Of a stretch of DNA of 54,434 bases, positions 1 to 8,411 are shown one piece after another (the first letter of the stretch is position 1; each line of letters starts with the position of its first letter). The stretch comes from Bacteroidales bacterium (GTDB taxonomy: Bacteria; Bacteroidota; Bacteroidia; Bacteroidales; P3): NCBI GenBank assembly GCA_031272245.1, contig JAISUE010000047.1, forward strand, positions 1 through 54,434, given 5' to 3'. Under the pieces are notes generated by a model that was not told the DNA's origin, ran no database searches, and saw only the letters and a list, made by a program, of their open reading frames with translations. A program made the position numbers and the translations under genes.

Positions 1-660
1 TATATGCTTTTCCTCAACGTTTCTTACGGATACACAAAGGACAACGTGTTAGAACTTGCCATGTTCAAGCCTAACTCTCTCTCAATGTTGAATAGACCTG
101 AGAATTTGGCACAATCGCACAATCTCAACTTCAATCTATCTACTTATGTGCCGCTTGGCAAATGGTTTGCGTTGATTCTGTGGGCGAGTGAGAACTATTG
201 GAAATCTGTTTCCGACATTCCGGGAGCAGAAAACAAATTTGATCGCTGGGGCTTTATGGGTTACGGAGCGTTAAACTTCAATCTGCCTAAGGACTGGAAA
301 ATTTCCGTTAGCGGTTTTTATCTTTCAGGCGGTATGCAGGGACTTTACACCTACGAGGATTATTATACCATAGGGTGCAGTCTTTCGAAGGATTTCCTCA
401 AAAAACAACTTAACATCTCTATTGGCGCAGATGAATTACTGCATACGTCTAAAATGACAGGCGGATACAAAACCGATTACTTTGATGCAAAGGTTGATTT
501 TTTCACAAACCAACGCCGTATTGGTATAACGATTCGCTACAACTTTGGAAAGATGTATGAAGGTGAGCGGTTGAAACATATAGAGAGCGATGATATGGAT
601 GAGAGAGCCAAAAGTTCATCAGGACAGGGAAGGGGCGGTATTCCAACAATGGGACAATAA
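1..660 (+). CDS. Outer-membrane beta-barrel protein, C-terminal part (gene cut by left edge)
   Basis: The reading frame is open from base 1, so this is the 3' end of a longer gene and its start lies outside the window. The visible 219 residues alternate aromatic/hydrophobic and polar residues as in transmembrane beta strands (for example WALILWASENYW-like and FFTNQRRIGITIRYNFG stretches). The last strand ends in an aromatic residue and is followed by a short polar tail rich in Ser, Gly and Gln. This is how the barrel of Bacteroidota TonB-dependent receptor-like outer-membrane proteins (outer membrane protein beta-barrel family) ends. The ligand cannot be inferred. Its GC content looks higher than that of the following genes. 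A hairpin terminator follows closely. Confidence 0.7.
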   Translation, partial: YMLFLNVSYGYTKDNVLELAMFKPNSLSMLNRPENLAQSHNLNFNLSTYVPLGKWFALILWASENYWKSVSDIPGAENKFDRWGFMGYGALNFNLPKDWKISVSGFYLSGGMQGLYTYEDYYTIGCSLSKDFLKKQLNISIGADELLHTSKMTGGYKTDYFDAKVDFFTNQRRIGITIRYNFGKMYEGERLKHIESDDMDERAKSSSGQGRGGIPTMGQ

Positions 661-677
661 AACAGCAAAATAAGAAA

Positions 678-714
678 CAAAGCTCGATGATTAAATTTAT
701 CGGGCTTTGTTTTT
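678..714 (+). terminator. Rho-independent terminator of the beta-barrel gene
   Basis: An 11-base stem (CAAAGCTCGAT at 678-688 with ATCGGGCTTTG at 699-709, one G-U pair) is followed by a T run. It lies 18 bases after the stop at 660. Confidence 0.8.
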
Positions 715-815
715 AAAGATAACTTTTCAATAGATTATTTTTAATTTTGGAAATAGTTATATATTTTTAAAACTTCCCACAATCTTATTATTAGTTAATT
801 TATATTTGTTTAATA

Positions 816-1754
816 TTATTGCGTCTTATTTATATGTTTTGATAACTTTTCCGCATCTAATTGTGCTTTAGATTTACTTTGGGTTACAATATACACTCCT
901 AAAAAAACTAAAATGGCTGCAAAAACTTTATGCCAACCAAATATATCCAATCCTAATGCTATGGATATTGTAGTTGTAACTACAGGCTGAAAGTAATTGT
1001 ACATGCTTAATGTTGTTGGACGTAAGCGGGCTTGTCCGATAGCAATAAAAAGATAAGCCACAAATGTTGCTATCAAAACAACATATAATACTTTCACTGT
1101 TTCGTTCCATTGCAATGCAAGATAATCAATACTGACAATGCTTTTGCGGCATATCGAAAAAGAAACAAGTGTAGCAAACAGCATAAGCCATTTCATAAGT
1201 ACAATAGGATGATTTCTCTTTATAACATCACGAAAAATTGTAAGATAAAAAGCATAAGCCAAACAACTAATTATACACATAAGATTGCCTGTCAAAGTAC
1301 TGCTTTGCGACTGAGTAGCATTACTTGATACTATAAGCAGCACAGCTCCTGCACATCCTGTCAAAACCCCAAGAACTTTCTTTGTTGTTATCGGTTCTTT
1401 TAAGTACATTGCAGCAATTAACATAGTTAAAATAGGCACAAGTGTAACAATTATTGAAGCATCTACCGGAGAAGTTGAATTCAATCCAACAACAAAAAAC
1501 ATCTGATTAAGTACTATACCCAGTAATGAAGCTATAAAAAACAAACCTATATCTTTTTTTGTAGGTTTAAATTTATTTGAAACAAATAAAGACGCTATCC
1601 AAAATGCTACTGTTGCCCCTGCAAATCTAAAAAACGTAAGAGCCAAAGGTTGAATATGCGATTGCATAAGTATTGATTTCGTTATAGGTGTATTTAATCC
1701 AAATATAAGATTAACAGATAATATGGCTAAATGTCCTTTTGGTATCTCTTTCAT
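816..1754 (-). CDS. EamA/DMT-family membrane transporter
   Basis: This 312-residue protein has about ten hydrophobic segments in two repeats, the organisation of EamA (drug/metabolite transporter, RhaT-like) permeases. The N-terminal motif NLIFGLNTPITKSIL and the GLNSTSPVDASIIVTLVPILTMLIA-type stretch (around residues 90-110) are typical of the first EamA repeat, and LRPTTLSMYNYFQPVVTT lies in the second. It should sit in the inner membrane and export or import a small metabolite; the substrate is unknown. Transcription is monocistronic from a -7 box 18 bases upstream, divergent from the T9SS cargo gene. Confidence 0.85.
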   Translation of the reverse strand: MKEIPKGHLAILSVNLIFGLNTPITKSILMQSHIQPLALTFFRFAGATVAFWIASLFVSNKFKPTKKDIGLFFIASLLGIVLNQMFFVVGLNSTSPVDASIIVTLVPILTMLIAAMYLKEPITTKKVLGVLTGCAGAVLLIVSSNATQSQSSTLTGNLMCIISCLAYAFYLTIFRDVIKRNHPIVLMKWLMLFATLVSFSICRKSIVSIDYLALQWNETVKVLYVVLIATFVAYLFIAIGQARLRPTTLSMYNYFQPVVTTTISIALGLDIFGWHKVFAAILVFLGVYIVTQSKSKAQLDAEKLSKHINKTQ

Positions 1755-1771
1755 TCTGAAAATAATTTTTG

Positions 1772-1779
1772 CAAAAGTA
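1772..1779 (-). promoter_or_regulatory. -7 promoter box of the EamA transporter
   Basis: The plus strand reads CAAAAGTA, so the minus strand reads TACTTTTG, a perfect match to the Bacteroidota -7 consensus TAnnTTTG. It lies 17 bases before the start. Confidence 0.7.
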
Positions 1780-1854
1780 AATAAATTCTACCTGATTTAA
1801 GTAAACAGATGCTTTATTTTTAATATATTAAAGATAAAAATATTAATAACTTTT

Positions 1855-1938
1855 AAAATCACTATTTTTAACTTCAAAATCAGCAATTCCATGTATAAAA
1901 AATGCTGATTTACGTCTAAAAATCAATGATTTTTTTAT
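1855..1938. repeat. 21-base periodic A-tract array R1 (four units)
   Basis: Four consecutive units of exactly 21 bases begin at 1855, 1876, 1897 and 1918. Each begins with an A-tract (AAAATCA, AAAATCA, AAAAAAT, AAAAATC). T-rich tracts occur about half a unit later in units 1, 3 and 4. The array lies between the divergent EamA and T9SS cargo genes. Confidence 0.65.
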
Positions 1939-2024
1939 GAACGCATTTGCCTATCGTATCTAAAAAGAGTAACAATAACAATAAATTCTTCAAAATAAAC
2001 GTTAAACAACAAAATCTTTTACAA

Positions 2025-3932
2025 ATGAATGTATTTAAAACTATTTTTGTATGTATTTTATGTCTTATGTTTGCAGAATTATGCAATGGACAGTTTGTAC
2101 TTGTTCCTGCAGGACAGCCCAAACTAACAAATATTTATCATAGAGAAAAAGATAATGAAAAGATAGTTTTACCTTTTATAGACGATTTTTCAAATTATGA
2201 GGGTAATCCGACATCATCTCTTTGGGAACAGACAGGTGGCGTGTTCATAAATGCTAATTATGCCTTGTACCCTCCAACTGTTGGCGTTGCAACTTTTGAT
2301 GCTTTGGATAATCAGGGTATGCTATATTCGGATGCAAATATTTCAAGTTTTAATGCCGATACACTCACTTCTTTAAGCATAAGACTGGATTCTGTATTTG
2401 TTCCAAGTGCAAGAAAATTAAAAGTTGAAGATTCTGTTTATCTTAGTTTTTATTTACAACCGGGTGGAGGTTATGGACAAGCATGGGAACGTTTGGGTGT
2501 AGCACCGTCAAAAAATGATTCTCTTTTGTTAGAATTTTACGATAGTGATAATGATGTTTGGTTATGGGCATGGAGTACTTGTGGTTTTACTCTTGATTCT
2601 TTATTGAATTATGACTCTAATTATTTTCGTTATATTATTATTCCTATCAATGAAGAACGATATTTTAACAGTGATTTTCGATTTCGTTTTCGGAATTTTG
2701 CTTCTTTGGAACAGTCAACAGTATATGCTTTTATGGGTAATTGCGATCAGTGGAATATAGACTATGTTTATATTAATTACAACAGACGTATTAAAGATAG
2801 TACAAGACACGATTTAGCTTTTGTTCATAAACCTGTTTCCATTCTAAAAAAATACCATTCAATGCCTGCAAGACAATTCCGAAGTGAAGAAGTAGCAGAT
2901 AATTTGCAAACTTTAATAATCAATTTAGATTCCATAACGCTAAATACATCATATAAATTCTATATAAACGACAGTAATAATCAAATATATTTTGAAGACA
3001 GAGGTTTTGAGAACCTAACACCATTTATTAGAACAAAATCATATAGAAATACTTCCGTAAATCTTTTTCCGGTAGCTTCACTTTTGTCATCTATCATAAC
3101 GCCTGATGAATGGAAAACATTTAGTATTATACATACTGTCAAAGCAGGTGTCGGACAGGATAACAGAAGTGAAAATGATACTATAATATTCACACAACGA
3201 TTTGAAAATTTTTATGCTTATGATGACGGTTCGGCTGAGTATGGTATAGGAGTAGAAGGAAATCCTAATTCTCATTTAGCAGTTGGATTTTCATTAAATG
3301 AAATAGACACGCTAACAGCTATTGATGTTTATTTTAATTCCACATACAAAAATGCTAATCAAAAACCTTTTTATCTTTGTGTATGGGATGTAGAAAACGG
3401 TCTTCCTAAAGACACTGTTTATCGTTCTGAGCAATTAACACCTCATACAGACGGATTAAATATATTTAATCGTTACATATTAACAAAACCTGTGATAGTA
3501 AATGACAAATTCTTTATCAGCATTCAATCTAAAACGGGTGATTTTCTCAGCATTGGTTTTGACCAAAATAATGATGCAGGAAATGAGATTTTGGGAAAAA
3601 TTGGTAATACATGGACACAAAATTTTTTCAAAGGTGCAGCAATGATTCGTCCATATTTTGGATATGCAGCAACAGTAAGTTTGAACTCTAATATAAAAGA
3701 ACCAACAACATTTAATGTTTTTCCTAATCCTACTACGCAATATGTATATATAAAAACATCTAATCCTGTTTCTGTTAAAGAAATAGCATTGTATAATATA
3801 TTAGGGCAAAAAGTTTATACATCAAAATTTGTTGATAAAATAGACATTTCAAATATGCATAGAGGTATTTACATCTTAAAAATCAGTACAAATCTCAATC
3901 AAATATATCAACATAAAATCATTATCAAATAA
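2025..3932 (+). CDS. T9SS-secreted protein with C-terminal type A sorting domain
   Basis: The start is set at the ATG at 2025 because it begins a signal peptide (MNVFKTIFVCILCLMFAELCNG) with predicted cleavage just before Gln-Phe; longer readings need a TTG. The mature part of about 610 residues is beta-rich. The last 75 or so residues form a type IX secretion C-terminal domain: FNVFPNPTTQYVYIKT, then ALYNILGQKVYT, IDISNMHRGIYILKI and a final basic KIIIK. The domain directs export across the outer membrane and is then usually removed. The function of the mature region is unknown. Residues around CDQWNIDYVYINYN resemble a lectin/carbohydrate-binding-like fold seen in choice-of-anchor proteins, which is only a suggestion. 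Confidence 0.85.
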   Translation: MNVFKTIFVCILCLMFAELCNGQFVLVPAGQPKLTNIYHREKDNEKIVLPFIDDFSNYEGNPTSSLWEQTGGVFINANYALYPPTVGVATFDALDNQGMLYSDANISSFNADTLTSLSIRLDSVFVPSARKLKVEDSVYLSFYLQPGGGYGQAWERLGVAPSKNDSLLLEFYDSDNDVWLWAWSTCGFTLDSLLNYDSNYFRYIIIPINEERYFNSDFRFRFRNFASLEQSTVYAFMGNCDQWNIDYVYINYNRRIKDSTRHDLAFVHKPVSILKKYHSMPARQFRSEEVADNLQTLIINLDSITLNTSYKFYINDSNNQIYFEDRGFENLTPFIRTKSYRNTSVNLFPVASLLSSIITPDEWKTFSIIHTVKAGVGQDNRSENDTIIFTQRFENFYAYDDGSAEYGIGVEGNPNSHLAVGFSLNEIDTLTAIDVYFNSTYKNANQKPFYLCVWDVENGLPKDTVYRSEQLTPHTDGLNIFNRYILTKPVIVNDKFFISIQSKTGDFLSIGFDQNNDAGNEILGKIGNTWTQNFFKGAAMIRPYFGYAATVSLNSNIKEPTTFNVFPNPTTQYVYIKTSNPVSVKEIALYNILGQKVYTSKFVDKIDISNMHRGIYILKISTNLNQIYQHKIIIK

Positions 3933-3971
3933 TATTTTGTGTTTTTTCCTTTTTTGTGAAAATATTTTAAG

Positions 3972-4721
3972 TTATTCTTCAAACGTTTTTAACTGAAGTT
4001 CTGTTCCATTCCATTCTGCATAATGATTTTCTGTTATCCATTGTCCAACATTAATGTAACGACTATGACTTCCTACAAACATATCTGTAGCTATGTGTCG
4101 GTGTCCCATAATAAAAAAATCTATATTATGAGTTTTAGAATAATTTTGACAAAACATATAAATAGGTTCTTTTTCTTTTCTATCCATATAATCACTTTTA
4201 CAATGTTGTTTGCGAGAAGTTTTAGAAAGATTTTTTCCTATCATAGTTGCCAAATAAGGATGTAATAAAGAATAAAGGAAACGATTGAATGGAGAAGTGA
4301 ATACATGTTTAACAAAAATATATTTTTTATCTGCTCTATCCAGCCCATCGCCGTGTGCAAGATAAAATATTTTATTGTCAATCTGTTTAATAATCGGTGT
4401 TGTATGCGTGATAAATCCCAATTCTTTTTCAAAATAATCTTTTGTCCAAAGGTCATGATTACCATTAAAAAAATGTATTTCTATTCCTTTATCTGCCATT
4501 TGCGCTAAATAACCAAGGAGTCTTACATAACCTTTTGGCACAACATAACGATATTCAAACCAATAATCAAAAATATCTCCAAGAAGATATACTGCTTTTG
4601 CATTGCTTTCAATACTTTGTAACCAACGTAAAATTTTCTTTTCTCTTTCAAGTGAGCTTTCCCTTGTTGGTGTTCCCAAGTGTATGTCAGCAATGAAATA
4701 ATGGTTATTTCCTATTGTCAT
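3972..4721 (-). CDS. lpxH: UDP-2,3-diacylglucosamine diphosphatase (LpxH-type)
   Basis: A 249-residue calcineurin-like phosphoesterase. The metal-binding motifs are visible in order: DIH (12-14), GDIFD (48-52), GNHD (87-90), HGD (123-125) and GHRH (206-209). FDYWFE after the second motif is typical of LpxH. The family hydrolyses UDP-2,3-diacylglucosamine to lipid X plus UMP in lipid A synthesis, at the cytoplasmic face of the inner membrane. Its start overlaps the end of the upstream DUF4369 lipoprotein gene by 17 bases, so the two are co-transcribed from the promoter at 5531-5538. Confidence 0.88.
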   Translation of the reverse strand: MTIGNNHYFIADIHLGTPTRESSLEREKKILRWLQSIESNAKAVYLLGDIFDYWFEYRYVVPKGYVRLLGYLAQMADKGIEIHFFNGNHDLWTKDYFEKELGFITHTTPIIKQIDNKIFYLAHGDGLDRADKKYIFVKHVFTSPFNRFLYSLLHPYLATMIGKNLSKTSRKQHCKSDYMDRKEKEPIYMFCQNYSKTHNIDFFIMGHRHIATDMFVGSHSRYINVGQWITENHYAEWNGTELQLKTFEE

Positions 4722-5463
4722 TTTGTTGCTTTTTTATGTGTTCTACAAGTTTTTCATTCTTCTTTATACAGTTTTCTAAATAAATAGTTTGAGGATTATT
4801 TGGCATTGTTTTTTTTAAGCCATCCAACACTTTGTTATATATTTCCAATTCGTCAGCCATAACCAACCATTGCCCATCAAATGTACGATATAACGCTATG
4901 ACAGAAGCAAGATTTCCAATGTTCTCATCAATAAATTTAAGAGTAAATTCCCGTTCCTGCTGATGTAAAAGATTATATTTTTGTTTTATTTGCTCACGTA
5001 CTTCCTGTTCATTTTCTGTACCACGACTTTGTAATAACTGCTCTTTCATCATTGCAAATTGTTGACGTGTTGCAATGTTTTCAGAATTAAGTTTCTGTAA
5101 TTCTTCACTTGTTTTTGACCCCTCAATTTTATATGTAGAAGAAAAAGAACCAACATTTGCTTTAATCGTAATAACATCTTTTGCTTTTGCAATAAATACT
5201 ATAAAATCATTATCCGACAAAGAAAGTCTGTAAATATTTTCATTTTTGGTACTAAAATATTTTTTGAAAGCACCGTTTTTATCCGTTTTTATAGTATCAA
5301 GTGTTTTATATCCATTTGTATCCAATTCGGAAAGAACCAATTTCATTTCTTTACTTTGCTTTAACGCTCCATTAAGAGAAAATTCATTGTCTTTAACTGC
5401 TCTATTACACGAAACAGCTAAAAGAAAACCAACTATCAAATATAAAATTAATTGTTTGCTCAT
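4705..5463 (-). CDS. DUF4369-like lipoprotein
   Basis: A 252-residue protein with a lipoprotein signal peptide ([19 protein letters not shown], lipobox Cys at about 19). The FSLNGALKQ...[27 protein letters not shown] pattern belongs to the DUF4369 beta-sandwich that usually precedes a thioredoxin domain in Bacteroidota. Here no thioredoxin CxxC domain follows. Instead a charged helical region (about 110-250, coiled-coil-like, [15 protein letters not shown]) ends the protein. Probably anchored in the periplasm-facing membrane; role unknown. First gene of a two-gene unit with lpxH. Confidence 0.7.
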   Translation of the reverse strand: MSKQLILYLIVGFLLAVSCNRAVKDNEFSLNGALKQSKEMKLVLSELDTNGYKTLDTIKTDKNGAFKKYFSTKNENIYRLSLSDNDFIVFIAKAKDVITIKANVGSFSSTYKIEGSKTSEELQKLNSENIATRQQFAMMKEQLLQSRGTENEQEVREQIKQKYNLLHQQEREFTLKFIDENIGNLASVIALYRTFDGQWLVMADELEIYNKVLDGLKKTMPNNPQTIYLENCIKKNEKLVEHIKKQQNDNRK

Positions 5464-5530
5464 TGTCTATATACTGCTATTTTATCACTAACCATTACTG
5501 TGCAGGTATCTTTCTTATTCTTAATAACAA

Positions 5531-5538
5531 CAAAAGTA
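5531..5538 (-). promoter_or_regulatory. -7 promoter box of the DUF4369-lpxH unit
   Basis: The minus strand reads TACTTTTG (plus strand CAAAAGTA), matching TAnnTTTG. It sits only 11 bases from the divergent cysS box. Confidence 0.6.
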
Positions 5539-5549
5539 TAGTTTTTTTT

Positions 5550-5557
5550 TATATTTG
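5550..5557 (+). promoter_or_regulatory. -7 promoter box of cysS
   Basis: TATATTTG matches TAnnTTTG and lies 28 bases before the cysS ATG. Confidence 0.7.
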
Positions 5558-5585
5558 CAACTTCAAAAACAAAATACAGAAAAAA

Positions 5586-7055
5586 ATGATAGAAAACAAA
5601 CTTGAAATTTACAATACACTTTCTCGTAAAAAAGAATTATTCAAACCTCTAATAAATGGTTTTGTTGGAATGTATGTCTGTGGTCCTACAGTTTACGGTG
5701 ATGCTCATCTTGGACACGCAAGACCGGCAATAACATTTGATGTTATTTACAGATATTTATCTTTCATAGGTTACAAAGTAAGATATGTTCGGAACATTAC
5801 AGATGTTGGACATTTAGAAAACGATGCAGATGAAGGTGAAGATAAAATAATTAAAAAGGCTCGTTTAGAACAATTAGAACCAATGGAAATTGCGCAATAT
5901 TATACCAAATGTTATTTGGATGCAATGGATGCTCTCAATGTTTTACGACCCAACATACAACCAGTTGCTTCCGGTCATATCATTGAACAGATAGAAATTG
6001 TTCAACAAATTATAGATGCAGGATATGCATACGTCAATAACGGATCAGTATATTTTGATGTACACAAATATCAAAAAGATACAGGAAAGTATGGCATTCT
6101 TTCCAATAGAGTAATTGAGGATATGAAACAGGGTACAAGAGAACTTGACGGACAAAGTGAAAAACGTAATCCGGCTGATTTTGCTCTTTGGAAAAAAGCA
6201 GCTCCCGAACACATTATGCATTGGTCTTCTCCGTGGAGTATTGGTTTTCCCGGATGGCATTTAGAATGTACAGCCATGAGCCGTAAATATCTTGGCGAAG
6301 AATTTGATATACATGGCGGAGGTATTGATTTATTATTCCCTCATCATGAAAGCGAAATAGCACAATCTGTTTGTTCGTGTGGAAAAGAACCCGCAAAATA
6401 CTGGATACATAATAATATGATAACAATAAATGGACAAAAAATGGGTAAAAGCTTGGGCAATTTTATAACACTTGAAGAAATTTTTACAGGTAAAAATGCT
6501 AATTTGAATCAGGCTTACTCACCAATGACAATAAGATTTTTTATTCTTCAAGCACATTACCGTTCTACATTGAACTTTTCAAACGAAGCCTTACAAGCAT
6601 CCGAAAAAGGTTTGAAAAAACTTTTTGAAGCATGTAGAAATTTGGACAATATAAAAACAGGAAAAACCTCAACTATTTCATTTAATATAATGAATGAAAC
6701 TTTAGAGGCAATGAATGATGATTTTAATACCCCTGTCGTTATAGCTCATCTCTTTGAAACAGTGCATTTAATAAATCTTTTATTGGAAGGAAAGGAAACA
6801 ATAACTCTCAACGATTTAGAAAACCTTAAACACGATATGTTAATTATAATTAAACAGATTTTGGGTTTATCTGAAGAAACAAATGAAGATAAAAAGGAAA
6901 TAATAGATGGTCTTGTTACAATGATATTAGATTTAAGAGCAGAAGCACGGGCAGAAAAAAATTGGGTAAAAAGTGATTTTTTTAGAGATAAACTGCTTGA
7001 ACTTGGAATAACAATTAAAGACGGAAAAGAAGGTGCAACATGGCTTATTGAATAA
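5586..7055 (+). CDS. cysS: Cysteinyl-tRNA synthetase
   Basis: A 489-residue class I synthetase. The start at 5586 is chosen because [17 protein letters not shown] matches the family N-terminus and lies downstream of the -7 box. Motifs: [17 protein letters not shown] (zinc Cys and the HIGH-equivalent HLGH, about residues 31-47), WHLECTAMS and HHESEIAQS (zinc/adenylate site), and KMGKSLGN (the KMSKS loop, about 287-294). A DALR-like helical domain forms the C-terminal quarter. It charges tRNA-Cys with cysteine in the cytoplasm. Confidence 0.95.
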   Translation: MIENKLEIYNTLSRKKELFKPLINGFVGMYVCGPTVYGDAHLGHARPAITFDVIYRYLSFIGYKVRYVRNITDVGHLENDADEGEDKIIKKARLEQLEPMEIAQYYTKCYLDAMDALNVLRPNIQPVASGHIIEQIEIVQQIIDAGYAYVNNGSVYFDVHKYQKDTGKYGILSNRVIEDMKQGTRELDGQSEKRNPADFALWKKAAPEHIMHWSSPWSIGFPGWHLECTAMSRKYLGEEFDIHGGGIDLLFPHHESEIAQSVCSCGKEPAKYWIHNNMITINGQKMGKSLGNFITLEEIFTGKNANLNQAYSPMTIRFFILQAHYRSTLNFSNEALQASEKGLKKLFEACRNLDNIKTGKTSTISFNIMNETLEAMNDDFNTPVVIAHLFETVHLINLLLEGKETITLNDLENLKHDMLIIIKQILGLSEETNEDKKEIIDGLVTMILDLRAEARAEKNWVKSDFFRDKLLELGITIKDGKEGATWLIE

Positions 7056-7273
7056 TAAACTCTATTTGAATAAGACTGATATAAATTAGAATAAACATAT
7101 TTTATAGGTTCTTTTGACTTATTCGTTGCGACAAATTTTTGCATCAAAGTCATTACGTTTACTACTCAAATAATTCCAATAGTGAAAATGACCGGTTTAG
7201 ACAACTGATTATTGAACCGGAAATAAATATGTATATAAATTTGAAAATCAGATTGCGTTTCAATAATATAACG

Positions 7274-7304
7274 TATTAGTAAAATTTCTTTAATTTTACT
7301 AATA
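7274..7304. repeat. Perfect 13-base inverted repeat upstream of kamE
   Basis: TATTAGTAAAATT (7274-7286), loop TCTTT, AATTTTACTAATA (7292-7304). No T run follows on the plus strand, so an operator-like palindrome is as likely as a terminator for cysS. Confidence 0.6.
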
Positions 7305-7574
7305 AAAATTTGAAAAATACCTTTATTTTATTTGAATTTATTTTTCTGTTTCTTGATAATGTTTTCACAAATACTTTTATGCTTAATATATTTATAATGT
7401 ATTGGTTTGTTTTATTTCAAAAATCATAAGAAACAAAACTACTTTCGTGTTTAATAATAAAATATAGAAGAATTATTTTTTGAAAAATTGTTTTGATAAA
7501 TCTTTTTTATTTATTCCAATTCCTCGCAAACCTTTAATACAATAAGACTGTTCAGTTAACTTAAATTTATTTAC

Positions 7575-7582
7575 TACCTTTG
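7575..7582 (+). promoter_or_regulatory. -7 promoter box of kamE
   Basis: TACCTTTG matches TAnnTTTG and lies 40 bases before the kamE ATG. Confidence 0.7.
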
Positions 7583-7622
7583 TAATCGGAAATTAAAAAA
7601 TAAAAAACTAAAATAATAATAT

Positions 7623-8411
7623 ATGAGTAGTGGATTATATTCAACAGACGCAAGAGACTTTGATACAAATTTAGATTTGACAAAAATTCGTCCTTATGGA
7701 GATACAATGAATGATGGCAAAACTCAGATGAGTTTCACATTGCCCGTACAAGTTGGTGAAGAAGCAATAGAAGCTGCAAAACAACTTATGAAAAAAATGG
7801 GCTTTGAAAACCCTCAGGTCGTATTTTATAAAGAACTTACAGAAGGTTTTACTTTTTTTAACTGTTATGGTACTTGTACTCATCAGATTGATTTTACTCA
7901 GATATATGTTCCAAAAGTAGAAAGCACGGTAATGGATATGCACGAATGTGATGAATATATAAAAGAAAATTTGGGTCGTAAAATAATTGTAATAGGTGCT
8001 TCTACAGGAACAGATGCTCATACCGTTGGCATAGATGCAATAATGAATATGAAAGGTTATGCCGGTCATTATGGACTTGAACGCTATGAAATGTTTGATG
8101 CTCTGAACATGGGTTCTCAAGTTGCTAATGAAGAGTTTATAGCAAAAGCTTTAGAATTAAAAGCCGATGCATTATTAGTAAGTCAAACAGTTACGCAGAA
8201 AGACATTCACATACAGAATTTAGTTGAATTAGTTGAAATGTTAGAGGGTGAAAATTTACGAGATAAAGTTATACTTTGCTGCGGAGGTCCTAGAATTTCT
8301 CATGAATTAGCAAAAGAATTGGGATATGATGCAGGCTTTGGTATGAATTCTTTTGCAGATAATGTTGCTTCGTATCTTGCAGAAGAAATGACAAGACGTA
8401 AAAAAGTTTAA
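7623..8411 (+). CDS. kamE: Lysine 5,6-aminomutase, beta (B12/PLP-binding) subunit
   Basis: A 262-residue protein. The cobalamin-binding motif D-x-H-x-x-G is present as DAHTVG (131-136), with His133 as the expected lower cobalt ligand. Lys144 (in MNMKGYAG) sits where the family's PLP-binding lysine is. Both positions equal those reported for the Clostridium enzyme as I remember them. The family uses adenosylcobalamin and PLP to move the terminal amino group of lysine or beta-lysine one carbon during lysine fermentation. The alpha subunit (KamD) is normally encoded next to it but is absent from this window. The last 4 bases overlap the end of the convergent gene at 8408. Confidence 0.88.
   Translation: MSSGLYSTDARDFDTNLDLTKIRPYGDTMNDGKTQMSFTLPVQVGEEAIEAAKQLMKKMGFENPQVVFYKELTEGFTFFNCYGTCTHQIDFTQIYVPKVESTVMDMHECDEYIKENLGRKIIVIGASTGTDAHTVGIDAIMNMKGYAGHYGLERYEMFDALNMGSQVANEEFIAKALELKADALLVSQTVTQKDIHIQNLVELVEMLEGENLRDKVILCCGGPRISHELAKELGYDAGFGMNSFADNVASYLAEEMTRRKKV

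Larger units (their letters stand above)
7056..7622 (+). other. 567-base gene-free gap between cysS and kamE
   Basis: I see no credible gene here on either strand and no trace of the kamD gene that would be expected before kamE. Contents: a 6-base inverted repeat CCGGTT (7192-7197)/AACCGG (7215-7220), an isolated AAAATCA at 7244 like those in the 21-base arrays, a 13-base perfect inverted repeat at 7274-7304, and the kamE promoter at 7575. Confidence 0.6.

Noticed and set aside
3933-3971. A/T-rich inverted repeat AATATTTT/AAAATATT as a terminator
   Set aside because: The stem is only A-T pairs and such matches are frequent by chance in this composition.
6746-7153. Minus-strand frame of 135 codons over the end of cysS
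   Set aside because: It is the shadow of the well-supported cysS reading frame.
7185-7230. tRNA-like remnant or riboswitch (CCGGTT...AACCGG with a GGTTCAAT-like loop on the minus strand)
   Set aside because: No acceptor or anticodon stem and no riboswitch consensus could be built.
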